The notes beneath the pieces are model-generated. The model saw only the letters and a list, made by a program, of their open reading frames with translations, made no database searches and was not told where the DNA came from. DNA of 64,000 nucleotides from Pegea sp. RAD2-039 (taxonomy: Eukaryota > Chordata > Thaliacea > Salpida > Salpidae): positions 186,001-250,000 of the forward strand of contig JAQGEQ010000379.1 of the NCBI GenBank assembly GCA_034620365.1, in the 5' to 3' direction. Positions 1 through 10,644 of the stretch are shown here, in pieces. Position 1 is the first letter of the stretch. Each line of letters starts with the position of its first letter. Made by a program: the position numbers and the translations under genes.

Positions 1-692
1 TTAACATTCAATCTAATAACTTTACTTCTAAAGTTTCTTTATAACTTCATTATTCTATTTTTAAACACTTTCTTCAAAGTATTTTTATTTAATGTAATAG
101 TCTAAAGTCTACCTTTGATAACTAATAGATAAATTCATGAAACCACTATACTTTTATAAAGCTTTATGTTTCAAAAAGAATTTTTTATAAACAATTAATC
201 ATCTTAATAATAAATTTGCTTTATGATAATGATTTATTTAATATTTTCTGATTTGTTATTCTTTCATCAACTTCTATTTTTTCCTTTAGTTTTTTAGTTT
301 AAAATCTAAAAAATTCAAAGATATTCTTTTGAAAAATCACTTTTATCATGTTTAGTTCTTTTATACTTGACATGATTTTCATGAAAATATAAACTTTACA
401 TTCTTCAATCAAAATTAAACAGTTTAAAATCTTGAAAAACTAAATTAGAAGATGATAAGCAACTAGAAGTTTTATTTAATTACTTTACATAAATACATAT
501 TAATATTACTACAAAAGTATAAAAGTCTTCTTGAAAACTGCTGCTTATATAACACCAAATTTCAAATCCTAAAAACCTGTATTTAAAACATTGATTTGAA
601 GAAATAGAAAATAAATTTAATTAATTATTTTATGTATTCAAAGTTGTATTATTATAAGGATTATTATATTATAAATTATTATAATTATAAAT
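1..692. other. AT-rich upstream flank, no gene seen
   Basis: This stretch is nearly all A/T runs, with no open frame of useful length and no RNA gene I can recognise. The last ~60 bases before the bZIP start are almost pure A/T, and I see no clear splice acceptor there, unlike the other genes of the window. Any promoter of the bZIP gene should lie here, but no specific element can be named. Confidence 0.6.
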
Positions 693-1055
693 ATGAGAAG
701 TTTAAAGTTTGAAGATGAATTTGAAATTTTTGATAATTTGAATCTACAGGAGGTTCTTCAGTCACCTGATCCTTTTATTACATCATCAACACCCGACCAA
801 GCAGCGTCAGTGACGTCATCAGGTGATGAAGAAAGTCAACCACATACGTCATATGCGCGAAAGAGACGTCGAAATAACGAAGCATGCCGAGAATCAAGAA
901 GGAAGAAGAAGAAGGAAAAGATGAAGATGGAAGAGATGGTTGATGATCTCATTCATTCCAATGAAGACCTTAAAAAGAAGATTAAAGAGCTGGAGGCAGA
1001 AAGAGATAAAGTTTGGAAGATTTTAACCACTACTATCAATAGCAAGACCTCGTGA
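693..1055 (+). CDS. small C/EBP-like bZIP transcription factor
   Basis: This 120-residue single-exon protein is a predicted nuclear, dimerising DNA-binding protein. The N-terminal half is acidic and hydrophobic (rich in F, L, D, E at residues 5-22), which would fit a short activation region, followed by a Ser/Thr-rich linker. The basic region is residues ~56-75; it contains N61-N62-E-A64-C-R66-E-S68-R69, which matches the NNxAxRxSR signature of the C/EBP group. The leucine zipper follows, with heptad residues L86, L93, L100 and V107. Length is close to C/EBP-gamma or CHOP-like proteins rather than full-size C/EBPs. The ATG at 693 is the first in the frame. The stop is TGA at 1053-1055, with an AATAAA at 1278-1283 and a GT-rich stretch just after it. 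A perfect CRE palindrome lies inside the reading frame at 811-818. Family assignment to bZIP is firm; the subgroup is inference. Confidence 0.88.
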   Translation: MRSLKFEDEFEIFDNLNLQEVLQSPDPFITSSTPDQAASVTSSGDEESQPHTSYARKRRRNNEACRESRRKKKKEKMKMEEMVDDLIHSNEDLKKKIKELEAERDKVWKILTTTINSKTS

Positions 1056-1277
1056 TCAATCAAGCGTGACGAAAATCCCGGACCCAAATTTTTTGCCTTT
1101 TTTTGTAATTTTTGTTGTTGTTGTTTTTTTTTCATTTTTTTTTCTTTTTACCTCAAAACCAGCCGCTGTTATTCTTTACCCCGGACCGCCAATTCACCCT
1201 TGACACCTATTCCCCTAGTGTTATTCAATTTTATGTATTTATAATCATCATTGTATTATGTGAATTTGAATTATTAA

Positions 1278-1283
1278 AATAAA
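1278..1283 (+). terminator. poly(A) signal of the bZIP gene
   Basis: Canonical AATAAA 223 bases after the bZIP stop codon, followed by an A-run and then a GT-rich segment, the usual order of a cleavage and polyadenylation site. Confidence 0.6.
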
Positions 1284-1867
1284 ATCGAGAAAAAAAAAGT
1301 GTTGTCTTTTTAAATTTTTTAAATATTTTTAGAAAAAAGTTTTAGAAACATGAAATATTTTAAATAAAACTAAAATTTATCTTTTTATCTAAATTTTAAA
1401 TCAAGAAATAGAAAGTTGTTTTATTTATATTTAACTTTTTAGAAATAAAACTAACAAATTACAAATTAATTAAACCAAATTTCTAGAATTATGATCAATT
1501 TTGCAAAAATCACTTATGTAATATCTTTCTACAACATTCCAACATGAAATATTAAAAGTTTTCTTTATGTAATGACAATTCTTTAACAGGATTTCTTTTC
1601 ATGTGACTTCAGGTTTTTAGGAAATTTACAACAAATATTTTATTTATTAGCAAACTAAAACTGAAATCTTTTGTTTGTTTTTATTACTCCATTCAAATAT
1701 TTACTTAAAATTGATTACACATCAATACTTGAATTTTTGATTTCTTTTTTGAATAGATTTAAACAGAAACTCTTTTAGTGTAGTAAACTAAAACATGAAA
1801 AAAAGTTTAAAAGATAAAAACAAACAAATTAACCTACTTTTTTACTAGTTCAGATTTACGTATTTCA

Positions 1868-1875
1868 TGACGTCA
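1868..1875. promoter_or_regulatory. CRE-type palindrome
   Basis: Perfect 8-bp CRE/ATF site about 0.8 kb downstream of the bZIP stop codon. The same octamer occurs at 811-818 (inside the bZIP frame), 8915-8922 and 46059-46066. C/EBP and ATF proteins bind sites of this kind, but use here is not shown. Confidence 0.25.
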
Positions 1876-2568
1876 CTTTGATTGAAATCAGTTTACTCAT
1901 AAACAAAAAAATTAATAAAAAGTTACACATGGGTATACATTTATTGGTAATTAGTATTTTATATCTTATATAACTTTTGCTACTTAATTTTCTTTGTTAT
2001 ATAATACTTTTTAATAATTTAGTTGAATAGAAAATGGTATTAAATTTCGAAAAATTCTGTATATTTAATTATTGAGATTTATATTTTATAATCAGTTTAT
2101 TGTAATTATAAATAAATAAATTATTATTATATAAGCTGGTGGATTTTATTAATGCATTATTTATGTGTTTTATTAATGTTTTAGTATTATAATTTTTAAT
2201 TTAACAATAATAAGCATTTTGTAATTTACATTTATTTATCTGTTATATTGTTTGTGAACCATGAAGTGCTGCATTCGATATTATTCAATAAAAAACAAAA
2301 AAAGTGTTTAATGCGTTGATTTAAAGGAAAAGAATATTAAAAAGATAATCAGTCTAGCAAATACATTATTTAATATATTATATGAGAAAAAAAGTGAGTA
2401 TTTATAAAAGATTCATTTTGGAGTTATCTTTTTCAAGATTGGTAAAAGAATCTATCTTTAGATATTGAAAAAGAATTATCAAATTTCATTTTATTGTGTT
2501 ACCATCTATTTTTCAAAGCTTGATTTTGTTAAAAAATAAAAAAGTATTTATAAAAAATTAAAAAAACA

Positions 2569-2640
2569 GGGCTCGTCCGGGATTTGAACCCGGGACCTCT
2601 CGCACCCAAAGCGAGAATCATACCCCTAGACCAACGAGCC
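2569..2640 (-). tRNA. tRNA-Pro (TGG)
   Basis: On the minus strand this gives a 72-nt cloverleaf: a perfect 7-bp acceptor stem (GGCTCGT with ACGAGCC), discriminator C, anticodon TGG in the loop TTTGGGT, and B box GGTTCAAATCC. T-runs follow the 3' end on the minus strand as a Pol III terminator. As far as I recall, it matches the vertebrate tRNA-Pro(TGG), as expected for a conserved housekeeping gene. Confidence 0.96.
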
Positions 2641-4008
2641 ATCTCTAGATTGTTAATAAACATTAGATTAAAAATAAAATTCAACGTTTTGTATAAGTTT
2701 GTTTTCCACTTGAAACTTGTCAAAGCTTTTGAAGTATTTGAAAAATAAACGCTTTTTTAGAAATTAAAGCTCGAAATAAATGGTTCGATAAATCTTACAT
2801 CAACTATCACAAAAAAACTTTGAATTTATCTTTTAGAAAGTTCAGTTTCAAAATAAGTTTACAAAAACCTCAATTTACACTAATTGTATTATCCATCGGT
2901 TCATTGAGCATACAAAATTTAGCAAAGTTAGTAAATACTTTTGTCTGTTTAAATGTAAAGCGTAAGAAACGTCAAGTGTTTCAAATAACTTACAAAGCAT
3001 TCAATTCATAAATCTGATAATTTTACTTAATTTATTTACAACAAAAATTTTTTGTTAATTTTTAAATTAAAGTTGCTGATTTAAAACCAAAAGATTTGAA
3101 ATTATTACATTAGTTACTAGAAACACTTTACAAAGATAGTTTAATAAATATTTTAAAAACCAAACAAATAACATTTTTGGTGTTGATAAATTAAAGTGTG
3201 TTGAGAAAATAACTCAGATATTTACAAAACGATAAATTAGAAATTAAAAAAGATGTAATATTAGCAAATACTATCTTTAATCAAAGAATATGATCCCTAC
3301 TTTGAGCTCCGGGTTCAATCCAGGCCAACCACAAATAATACCACAAAAAAACATTTCCACACTTTTTAGCATTTCTTTTTTAATCTCTATGTTTTACTCC
3401 AATTATTTTCAAATCTTTTCCTAATAATGAAATTTTCTAAAAAGATCTTATAGAAGTATGACTTAAAAAGTGAAATTAATAAATTCTCTTTTAAAGATTT
3501 CACTTTGTATTAAACTACAATCGTATATATTTTTACTTACGTAATTTTTTAATTCTTCAAATAAGATATAAATCAAAAATTTTCATCTCAAGATATTCGA
3601 ATTTTTATGAAAAAGTTTAATTTATTAATAATGTAATCAAATATTTATATTCTAATCTTATTCCAAGTTTTCATCTAGTTACCCAATTAAGCAGTCTGTT
3701 TATTTATTATAAGTTTTGTTTAAGTTGATGATGAAACATTAATTGTAATAATTGGAGCTTGAGTCTTACTTAACCTTTAGAATAGTTGCTAGAGTTTTAG
3801 TACAATATTTATTGTTTATTTATATGTACTAATAATAAACAAATAGAGATAAAGATACGTTCAAGCTTTACAAAATCTCTAAAAAAGTTATAATACGATT
3901 TTAGAAAGTTAAAAATTCATAAATAATGAATACTATTAAATAAGTTTACTTGAAATCATTTCTTATGACTTTTTTAAATAAATAAAATAAATTTTATGTT
4001 ACCAACAA
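2641..4008. other. AT-rich intergenic with one tRNA-like B box
   Basis: Mostly A/T-rich. Around 3300-3340 there is a short GC-richer patch with a GGGTTCAATCC B-box-like core and flanking pairs like a T-arm. No matching anticodon arm is visible, so it is at most a decayed tRNA or SINE remnant. The frame at 2820-3008 has no coding signature I trust. Confidence 0.4.
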
Positions 4009-4024
4009 GGGGGTGTAGCTCAGA

Positions 4025-4059
<35 letters not shown>

Positions 4060-4081
4060 GGATCGATGCCCGGCACCTCCA
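4009..4081 (+). tRNA. tRNA-Ala (AGC)
   Basis: Complete 73-nt cloverleaf with acceptor stem GGGGGTG paired to CACCTCC (one G-U), discriminator A, anticodon AGC in loop TTAGCAT, and B box GGATCGATGCC. A run of eight or more T follows as Pol III terminator. Confidence 0.95.
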
Positions 4082-4453
4082 GATATTTTTTTTGTTTTCT
4101 GTTGTTGAAATATTTGCTTATAAAAAGTTTGCAACAACAATATTTAAATTTTAAACTATTGTAAAGATGATTTCAACAAGTTTTGTTGTATTTTGCTGAA
4201 AATCAATCGCTAAAGTTAGAAATAATTTTCTAGAAAAATTTCTTGAAGCTTCTTAGAAAGTTTACAAATTACCAAAAGTTAACAAATCTCAGTAATTGTT
4301 TCTTCAGTAGAAAGATTAATTTTAACTGCTAACAATAAAAAAATTACAATGTAAAAAATGTAACTTGACTTTGTTTCGTTGTTAGTTTTATAAGTTTTAT
4401 CAAATCTTTACACAAAAACACTTTATAAATTGATTTAATATCTACTTTACAGA

Positions 4454-4524
4454 GCATTGGTGGTTCAGTGGTAGAATTCTCGCCTGCCACGCGGGAGGCC
4501 CGGGTTCGATTCCCGGCCAATGCA
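4454..4524 (+). tRNA. tRNA-Gly (GCC)
   Basis: 71-nt cloverleaf with acceptor GCATTGG paired to CCAATGC, discriminator A, anticodon GCC in loop CTGCCAC, and B box GGTTCGATTCC. Downstream TTTTT serves as terminator. It lies ~370 bases after tRNA-Ala on the same strand. Confidence 0.96.
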
Positions 4525-6032
4525 CTCTCTTTTTGTTTTTTTAAACTGATTTTATTTATAAAATGCACGTTATAAAGTTTTGTTAATCATAACCATATAG
4601 AAATTAATTTTTTAAGTTGACAGTATTATTAACAGGATTATTAAAAGGTAATTTACAATTTTTATTAAAAATATTTTCATTATTGTTTTTTCAAAGTTTA
4701 TTGCAAATGTGAAAGTATGAACATAAAATGAAAAATTGAAAGATTTGGAGTATTTAAACTCATGAAGTTTTGGAAGGAAACAAAATAGCAGAAATTAGAT
4801 AAACCTTTTTAATAAAATGACAGAATAGTTCACTGAATTGTTGATTCTAAGTTATGCGAGATATAAAAAAACTTTTTTTTAAAACAATAAAGTATTTTTC
4901 TTCGAATAATAATTATTTGTTTATAATTGATTCACTAACTTCATACCAAATTCTTAAATCTTATAAGACAAGAATTATGTGGACCCTGTTAAAAAACATC
5001 CGTCCTAAATTAGAGTTCATCATCTGTATGGAGTCTTCAGCTTATAAAAGATGTTACAAAGCTTGAATTTATCCAAAAATCTTTCACCAAGAAAGCTTTC
5101 CTTAGATGTGACCCTTTTTTCCCTGACCTTGGATTACTATTTAAAATTGTCAATAATTTTTGCCCTTTTTACTTTCACTTTGCAGATCAGAATCTCCCAT
5201 ACGTTCTCAGAGGTTCTTCAATCAAAATTAAACTACTCAACAACTTTAAGAGCACCCTGTGAAGTTGCAGCTTTTCAAATAGGGTAACCAAGAAACTATT
5301 ATCCTGATTCAATCACAACATCAGAATCAAACATATCATTTAAACTGTTGTTAAAAATATAAGATTTAAGTAGTTTACTTATCAAGTAATATGTAACACT
5401 GCCGTTTTCTAATTTTCTTTTTCTATTTTATCACATCAAGCTTTCAACGTCTTAGCTATGCTTTTACAGTATTTGTATTTTTTCTTTATTAATCTTAATG
5501 TCTTCCAATTACCTCTTTAATTTGGTTTTTGTCTGCTATAAAAGCTACTGATGTTGTCACTGGAATAAATAAGTAGTCATGAGTTTTCATCAGTTTAAGA
5601 AAATTCTTTAACTTTAATAAAGCAAGTTCATAAAATAGTATAGATTATTTTAATACTTTTTTTAGTTTAATAAATATTGTTTATCATTTAAGCTTTCTTA
5701 AAACTACTATTGAAAAATTAGAATTGGCTTCGATTGATTCATTTTTAAGGCTCACTTAAACCTTGAAATATAAACTTCATTAAAAAGAAATAACAACCAA
5801 AAGTTAGTTTATCAAATCAAAACTTTCTTTGAAAACAAAATTATCCGTTTATAGCAAAGCTTATAATTATTTTTTTAAATATTGCTTCATACATCCTAAA
5901 GATATTTTATTCTTATTCATATGTTCTTGTATTTTCATACTTATTTCGATTTATATTTTCTCTTTTGGTTTGTTTATTTTTCTTATTTCAATAGAACAGC
6001 ATTTCATTAAATTTACATTAAAACTTAAAATA
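4525..6032. other. intergenic, no convincing gene
   Basis: Two short overlapping frames on the plus strand (4854-5066, 5051-5287) lack recognisable domains and biased composition and are probably chance. The rest is A/T-rich. Confidence 0.45.
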
Positions 6033-6116
6033 TCCTTCGAGCCGGATTCGAACCAGCGACCTATGGGTTTCTATGTACGCTACAGTCCACCGCTCTACCA
6101 ACTGAGCTATCGAAGG
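6033..6116 (-). tRNA. tRNA-Tyr (GTA) with 11-nt intron, mismatch copy
   Basis: On the minus strand: acceptor CCTTCGA paired with TCGAAGG, discriminator A, anticodon GTA, and an intron of about 11 nt directly after base 37, as usual in eukaryotic tRNA-Tyr. It differs from the copy at 6295 at one base (plus 6067 is g instead of a). By my fold this base is position 39, giving an A31-C39 mismatch at the loop-closing pair of the anticodon stem. It may be a weaker or decaying copy. Confidence 0.9.
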
Positions 6117-6294
6117 TGATAAGAGCGTTTCAGTATTACCTGATTGCTCATTATTCTAGATATCAAGAAAACTACTTACGTTGTTTAAAACTAAATATTT
6201 TTTGAACATCACTCAATTTAATTTACAGCTGGAATAACTTCATCTTAAATTAAAACCAAATAAAAGGTTTTTTTATTAAAAAAGCTTGAAAATA

Positions 6295-6378
6295 TCCTTC
6301 GAGCCGGATTCGAACCAGCGACCTATGGATTTCTATGTACGCTACAGTCCACCGCTCTACCAACTGAGCTATCGAAGG
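6295..6378 (-). tRNA. tRNA-Tyr (GTA) with 11-nt intron
   Basis: Second tRNA-Tyr, same strand and same intron as the one at 6033-6116. Here position 39 is U (plus 6329 is a), so the anticodon stem pairs fully. Spacing between the two copies is ~180 bases and their flanks are not alike beyond a few bases, so this is not a very recent tandem duplication of a long block. Confidence 0.95.
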
Positions 6379-7264
6379 TGATGGTGTCAATTTAATTTTG
6401 ATTTATCAATAATTAATCAAAAAAACCCTAAAACCACCTATAATTTTACAGTTTTAGAGAGAGGTTCAAAATCTATTGAAAGATTTTTATTTAAATTACA
6501 AGTTAGGAAAGATTTATGAATAAGATTCTTGAGTGAAGTAATCATCAACTAATTTTTCAAAAAATTTGATAATTTAGTTTCTAGTTGAAAATTTGTTGTA
6601 TATAAAATTGAATAAACAACCAAGTCAGCTAATAAGCTTGCATCAACTTAATAATTTTCTTCAATTGTTTCAAGCTTTTAATGTCTTCTAGAAAAAATTT
6701 AAATCTTATTTCTACTCTTCAACTGGTTACAAGACTCACGGATTAACCAATAATATCGTTTTATATTCTTCATATCAATCACGCAAAGATTATTTGTGAC
6801 AGTTCATAATTTTATGAGAGTAAACATCAGATGAAAATCTTAAGATGATAGTTAAAAGGCTTTGACACCCAATGTCTCATAGTTAAAGAGAGCAACTTAA
6901 AGTGCCTTAATCTTGTAAGATGACATCTGGAATCCACAATTGTGCTTAACGACGGTCAAGCATTTTAAGTTGCCTTTGCTGTTGACGTGGAGATGATAGT
7001 AGCAGCAACTACTACAAAATATAAACTTTATTGGAAGATAAAATTTTCTATTTAGATAATAATAACAGATTATATAAATATATATAATATATTATATATA
7101 CCTATATATATAATATAATAGATAATTAATTACAGAGCGTAAAATAAATTTAGTTTTGATGAAGTTTATTTAATGCAAAAAAGTATTTTTTGAAAATTGT
7201 GTTGATCATTCAATAAAACTTAATGAAAATTATTTTCTTATTTGTTAAAAGCAACCGAGCCTCT
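6379..7264. other. intergenic with a GC-richer structured patch
   Basis: Mostly A/T-rich. The exception is 6820-7010, which is GC-richer than its surroundings and contains the 14-bp stem described at 6892-6973. Around 7065-7125 there is a run of alternating AT/TA sequence that is near-palindromic. No open frame. Confidence 0.45.
6892..6973. ncRNA. possible structured RNA (14-bp stem)
   Basis: Bases 6892-6905 pair with 6960-6973 over all 14 positions (13 Watson-Crick, one G-U). Inside the 54-nt interior lie two smaller self-complementary elements: ATCTTGTAAGAT at 6910-6921 and CACAATTGTG at 6935-6944. It is not a tRNA and matches no RNA family I know. The G-U wobble means the plus-strand reading pairs fully, whereas the minus strand would have an A-C mismatch. 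It could also be a decayed repeat. Confidence 0.25.
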
Positions 7265-7929
7265 TAATTTTATGATTATTTGGAAATTATGGTTTTTCTA
7301 CTAAATGGCCTCATATACTTTAGCGCCAAAAAGCTAAACTGAGCAAATACCATGCAAGTCAAATTCACAGTATTACTGTGTAGTCGATTATACTCTATTT
7401 CCAGTCATTATATCATTTCTTTTAAAAATTATCTGATCAAAAGTTTATTTCAAATGCCAAGTATTCAAAGTTTTTATGATAAGTGTTTTTGATGTGTTTG
7501 GCTTGATTTTTTTAATAGAAAAATATTTTTAATGAAAGCTTTAAACAATTTTACTAAATAAGTTTTTTATTATGTATTTTTCGAATTTATGTTCTTTAGA
7601 TTTCTTTTATAAGTTTATATTTTCTAACATTTAATTTTCTTTTAAGACTTAAACAAATTTGGTTTGTAATTTAGTTTTTTTAAACAATTAGATTTAAGTA
7701 TTATCCAAGTAATTATCTAAAATAATTTAATACAATCTGATCGTTTTTGTTGGTTTTGTTTCAGACTAATTTAATAAATTTCATAAAACAAAATTGAAAG
7801 TGTCAAACAAGTTTGAAAAAGTCAAACAGTTTTGTTAAACTTTCTTGGAAAAATAAACTTATAATGTGTAATTACTTAAGAATATTTCTTTGCACTTTTT
7901 TCCTCAGCCTTCAGGTATTGAACAGCAGA

Positions 7930-9835
7930 AATTTTTAAATATAATTTTGAGTTAAATATATATTTTACTAATATAATATTATTAATATATTTTACTAATT
8001 TTTACTATTATTTTACTTAATATGCTTTATGAAAATTATATTATATTACTAGTATATTTTAATGATATTAATGATATTATATTTTAATGATATTAAAATA
8101 TTATTAATTATTAATATATTTTAATGATATTTACTGTTATTTTACTTAATATATATTTTACTAGTATTATTTTACTATTATTAGTATAATATATTTATAA
8201 TTATTATTATTGTATTATTTTAATATCAGTCAAACTAATTAATGACATTTTAATCATAAAAAATATATAATTATATATTAAATTTTGAAATAAAAGTTAA
8301 TTAATATTTCATATAATATTATTAATATAATATATAAATAAAAAACCATAGTAAAAGATTCTATATTTTTAGATCTTTCAACTTTACTTTAATGGCTTCG
8401 GAAGCTTCAATTTTAAATCATTAAGATGGATAAAAATAGAATATGAAATTATTACTTTTGCTCCATGTCTTGTTTTCCCTGCTTTCACTTTCAAGTCAAC
8501 ATCAATGGATATTTGGATCAGTTTTCTTTCTTTGTTCTTTTGTTTGTTGATGTACTTTCAACTGTTTGATACAAAAATTATAAATCGATTTTGGCCTTTT
8601 TCTAAACTATCACAAACTCTCAAAACGTTTTTGCATCTACAACTATTGATGCTGCAAGCTCTTCAGTACTTTATGCAAACTTTGTATTTGCAAAATCAAA
8701 CAATGTTCCCTAGTAATCAAATAATGAGTTACTTGCCATATGTAAGCCGTCCTAAATAAAATTACTTGATATATCCAACAATGTTTTTGAGTTATTGAAC
8801 TAGAGGTAGAAAACTCTGGTGCACAGTCTAAACATGAGCAGAGACCAACATCTGGTAGTGTTGATTTTTAAAGTGTATCATCCTAATGATATTAACACAA
8901 TCAGTTGTAAATGATGACGTCACAGGGAATTTTTGTTTTATTGACTTGTTTTTGAAGTTAAAGATTTGAAATTGCCTTTTGTAGTTTGTAAATGACTGTT
9001 TAGCTTTGTAGTGATAGGCCATCTTTTAAACCACACTCATTAATGTAGAAAAAACATATTTTCGACCCAAAGAAGCACTGGTAACTGCCATAAAATTTGT
9101 GGCAAGTTACCTATTTAAGTAAGGGTGAAAAACTCATCTATATCCAGCTTACCTCTCAAGCAAAAGGGGGGTTGATAAATGCAAGTCTTCTTCAAATATA
9201 GAGAAACACTCACATCTAAAGCCCTATGCACCTTCGCTATTACCAAGGCAACTTTATCACAATTATTGATGTCTATCTAACATCTGTTTTCAATGGAAAT
9301 TAAAACTGTATTAAGTATGTGGTTTAGTATAGGCGTTTACTGTTGCCGGTACCGCCTGGCTGGCGTCACAAGAGCTGCAGGATGATACTGAGTACATGGA
9401 CGAGCTATGATTTGAATTCCGGCTTTTGATTTGGAGTTGTGCATCTCCTAGAAGTGTGGTCATTTAACCAGACTGACAAGTCTCTTCTGCCTTGGTTATT
9501 TATATAGAATTTTTCTTGTCACTAATATGTATCCACCTGGGATCGAACCCGGACTTCCGCTATTGATAGAGATACTTCTACTCTCCTCAAACGAAGATAA
9601 TCGGAGCTGATGAAGGAACATTACTTGGAAGATATAAGAATCTAGTGCACAATCAAATCTATCGATTTGTCAAAATTACGTATATCCAAAAATAATGATC
9701 GAAACTAGTGCTAGAAGAAAATTTAACAAAAATAAGTGATAACTTACAAACAACACTATGATTGCCGTTTACATGCTCAGTAATAGCTTTTGACAGTAGA
9801 AGAATTGCCTAGAAACAATTAACAAGTTTGTATCG
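7930..9835. other. left-arm-specific segment
   Basis: The right arm passes directly from its equivalent of 7930 to that of 9835 with only ~170 A/T-rich bases between. So this was inserted in the left arm or lost from the right. The first part (to ~8340) is degenerate TA/TAATAT sequence. The second part includes a CRE palindrome at 8915-8922 and the SINE-like element at ~9309-9600. The frame at 8505-8759 has no recognisable domain. Confidence 0.55.
9309..9600 (-). repeat. diverged tRNA-derived SINE-like element
   Basis: On the minus strand there is a tRNA-like head whose B box (CCGGGTTCGATCCC, near 9539-9552) is well preserved. Body sequence follows that resembles the SINE at 21660-22030, for example the stretch read on plus as gagttgtgcatctcctag. 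It is more diverged than the copies in the tandem units, so it is an older insertion. Confidence 0.5.
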
Positions 9836-10644
9836 AGTCATTATTATTATTATTCGTCTCAAAATCAGCTGATGATACTACATTTTAAGTGAATTCAAGG
9901 ATCAGCTGTACCTCTTGTAATAAAAATAATTCTATAATAAAGCTTTAATATATCATAAACTAATCACATAACAAACGGGACCTGAGCAACACTGTTTATA
10001 ATGTGTAAACATAACTTCTAATTACAAGTGCTAACAATAGGCCAGCTACAAACAACTTTTACCTATGCAGTTGGATCTTCAATTAAAATGACTAAAATTT
10101 AATTTTACTAAAAGTAGTTTAAATAAAAAGTTCTGTTTGATCTTCGTGTTTATATAAATTATGTTACCAGCTAAATATTTGTTTATTTAAATGATCATTT
10201 CTTGAGTAACAATTCTTTTTCCTCAAACTTTTCATCTAATCTAATCAAATCATAATGCAAGAGATATATCAAAACACAGGAAGTTTATTGTAGATTCAAA
10301 ACTTTTCAATACGAATTCTAAACAAAAAAGTTGATAAATATAGTTCAAGTTATAAAACTTAAAGAAGAAAAGTCACTTTTGGTAAAAAGTACTAACGTTT
10401 TTGTTGATATGCAAAAGAGTTGACGTTACAATACTCACAAAAAACGTTAAACCTAAAAGCAAAAACATCAAATGTTTTAAAATATGCTGAAACAATTCAT
10501 AAATCAACTTATGATTTACAATCTTTAATTAAACCTTTATCATTGAAATCTTTCAATGAAATTAAGAATCTTAAACCAAATTATCTAAATATTTTCTACT
10601 TGCGGAAGGAAAAAATGTCATAAAATCTTTGAGGCAAAAAAAAT
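9836..10644. other. shared arm sequence, 3' of the C2H2 gene
   Basis: A/T-rich sequence present in both arms of the inverted duplication (matching ~35767-37030). The plus-strand frame at 10420-10623 ends near the C2H2 3' end. In the other arm its frame is not kept, so I treat it as 3' UTR or spacer of the C2H2 gene. Confidence 0.5.

Larger units (their letters stand above)
1056..2568. other. 3' UTR of the bZIP gene, then AT-rich intergenic
   Basis: The first ~230 bases are the likely 3' untranslated region, ending at AATAAA 1278-1283, an A-run and a GT-rich element. Beyond that I see only A/T-rich sequence, apart from a perfect CRE palindrome at 1868-1875. No open frame here is convincing. 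Confidence 0.55.

Noticed and set aside
2529-2723. minus-strand frame across tRNA-Pro
   Set aside because: It is the tRNA gene read as codons; no independent coding evidence. The same holds for frames across tRNA-Gly (4344-4568) and tRNA-Tyr (5829-6119).
7960-8340. AT-rich, partly repetitive tract, considered as origin or satellite
   Set aside because: Words such as TAATATATTTTAC recur irregularly without a fixed period; best seen as low-complexity DNA.
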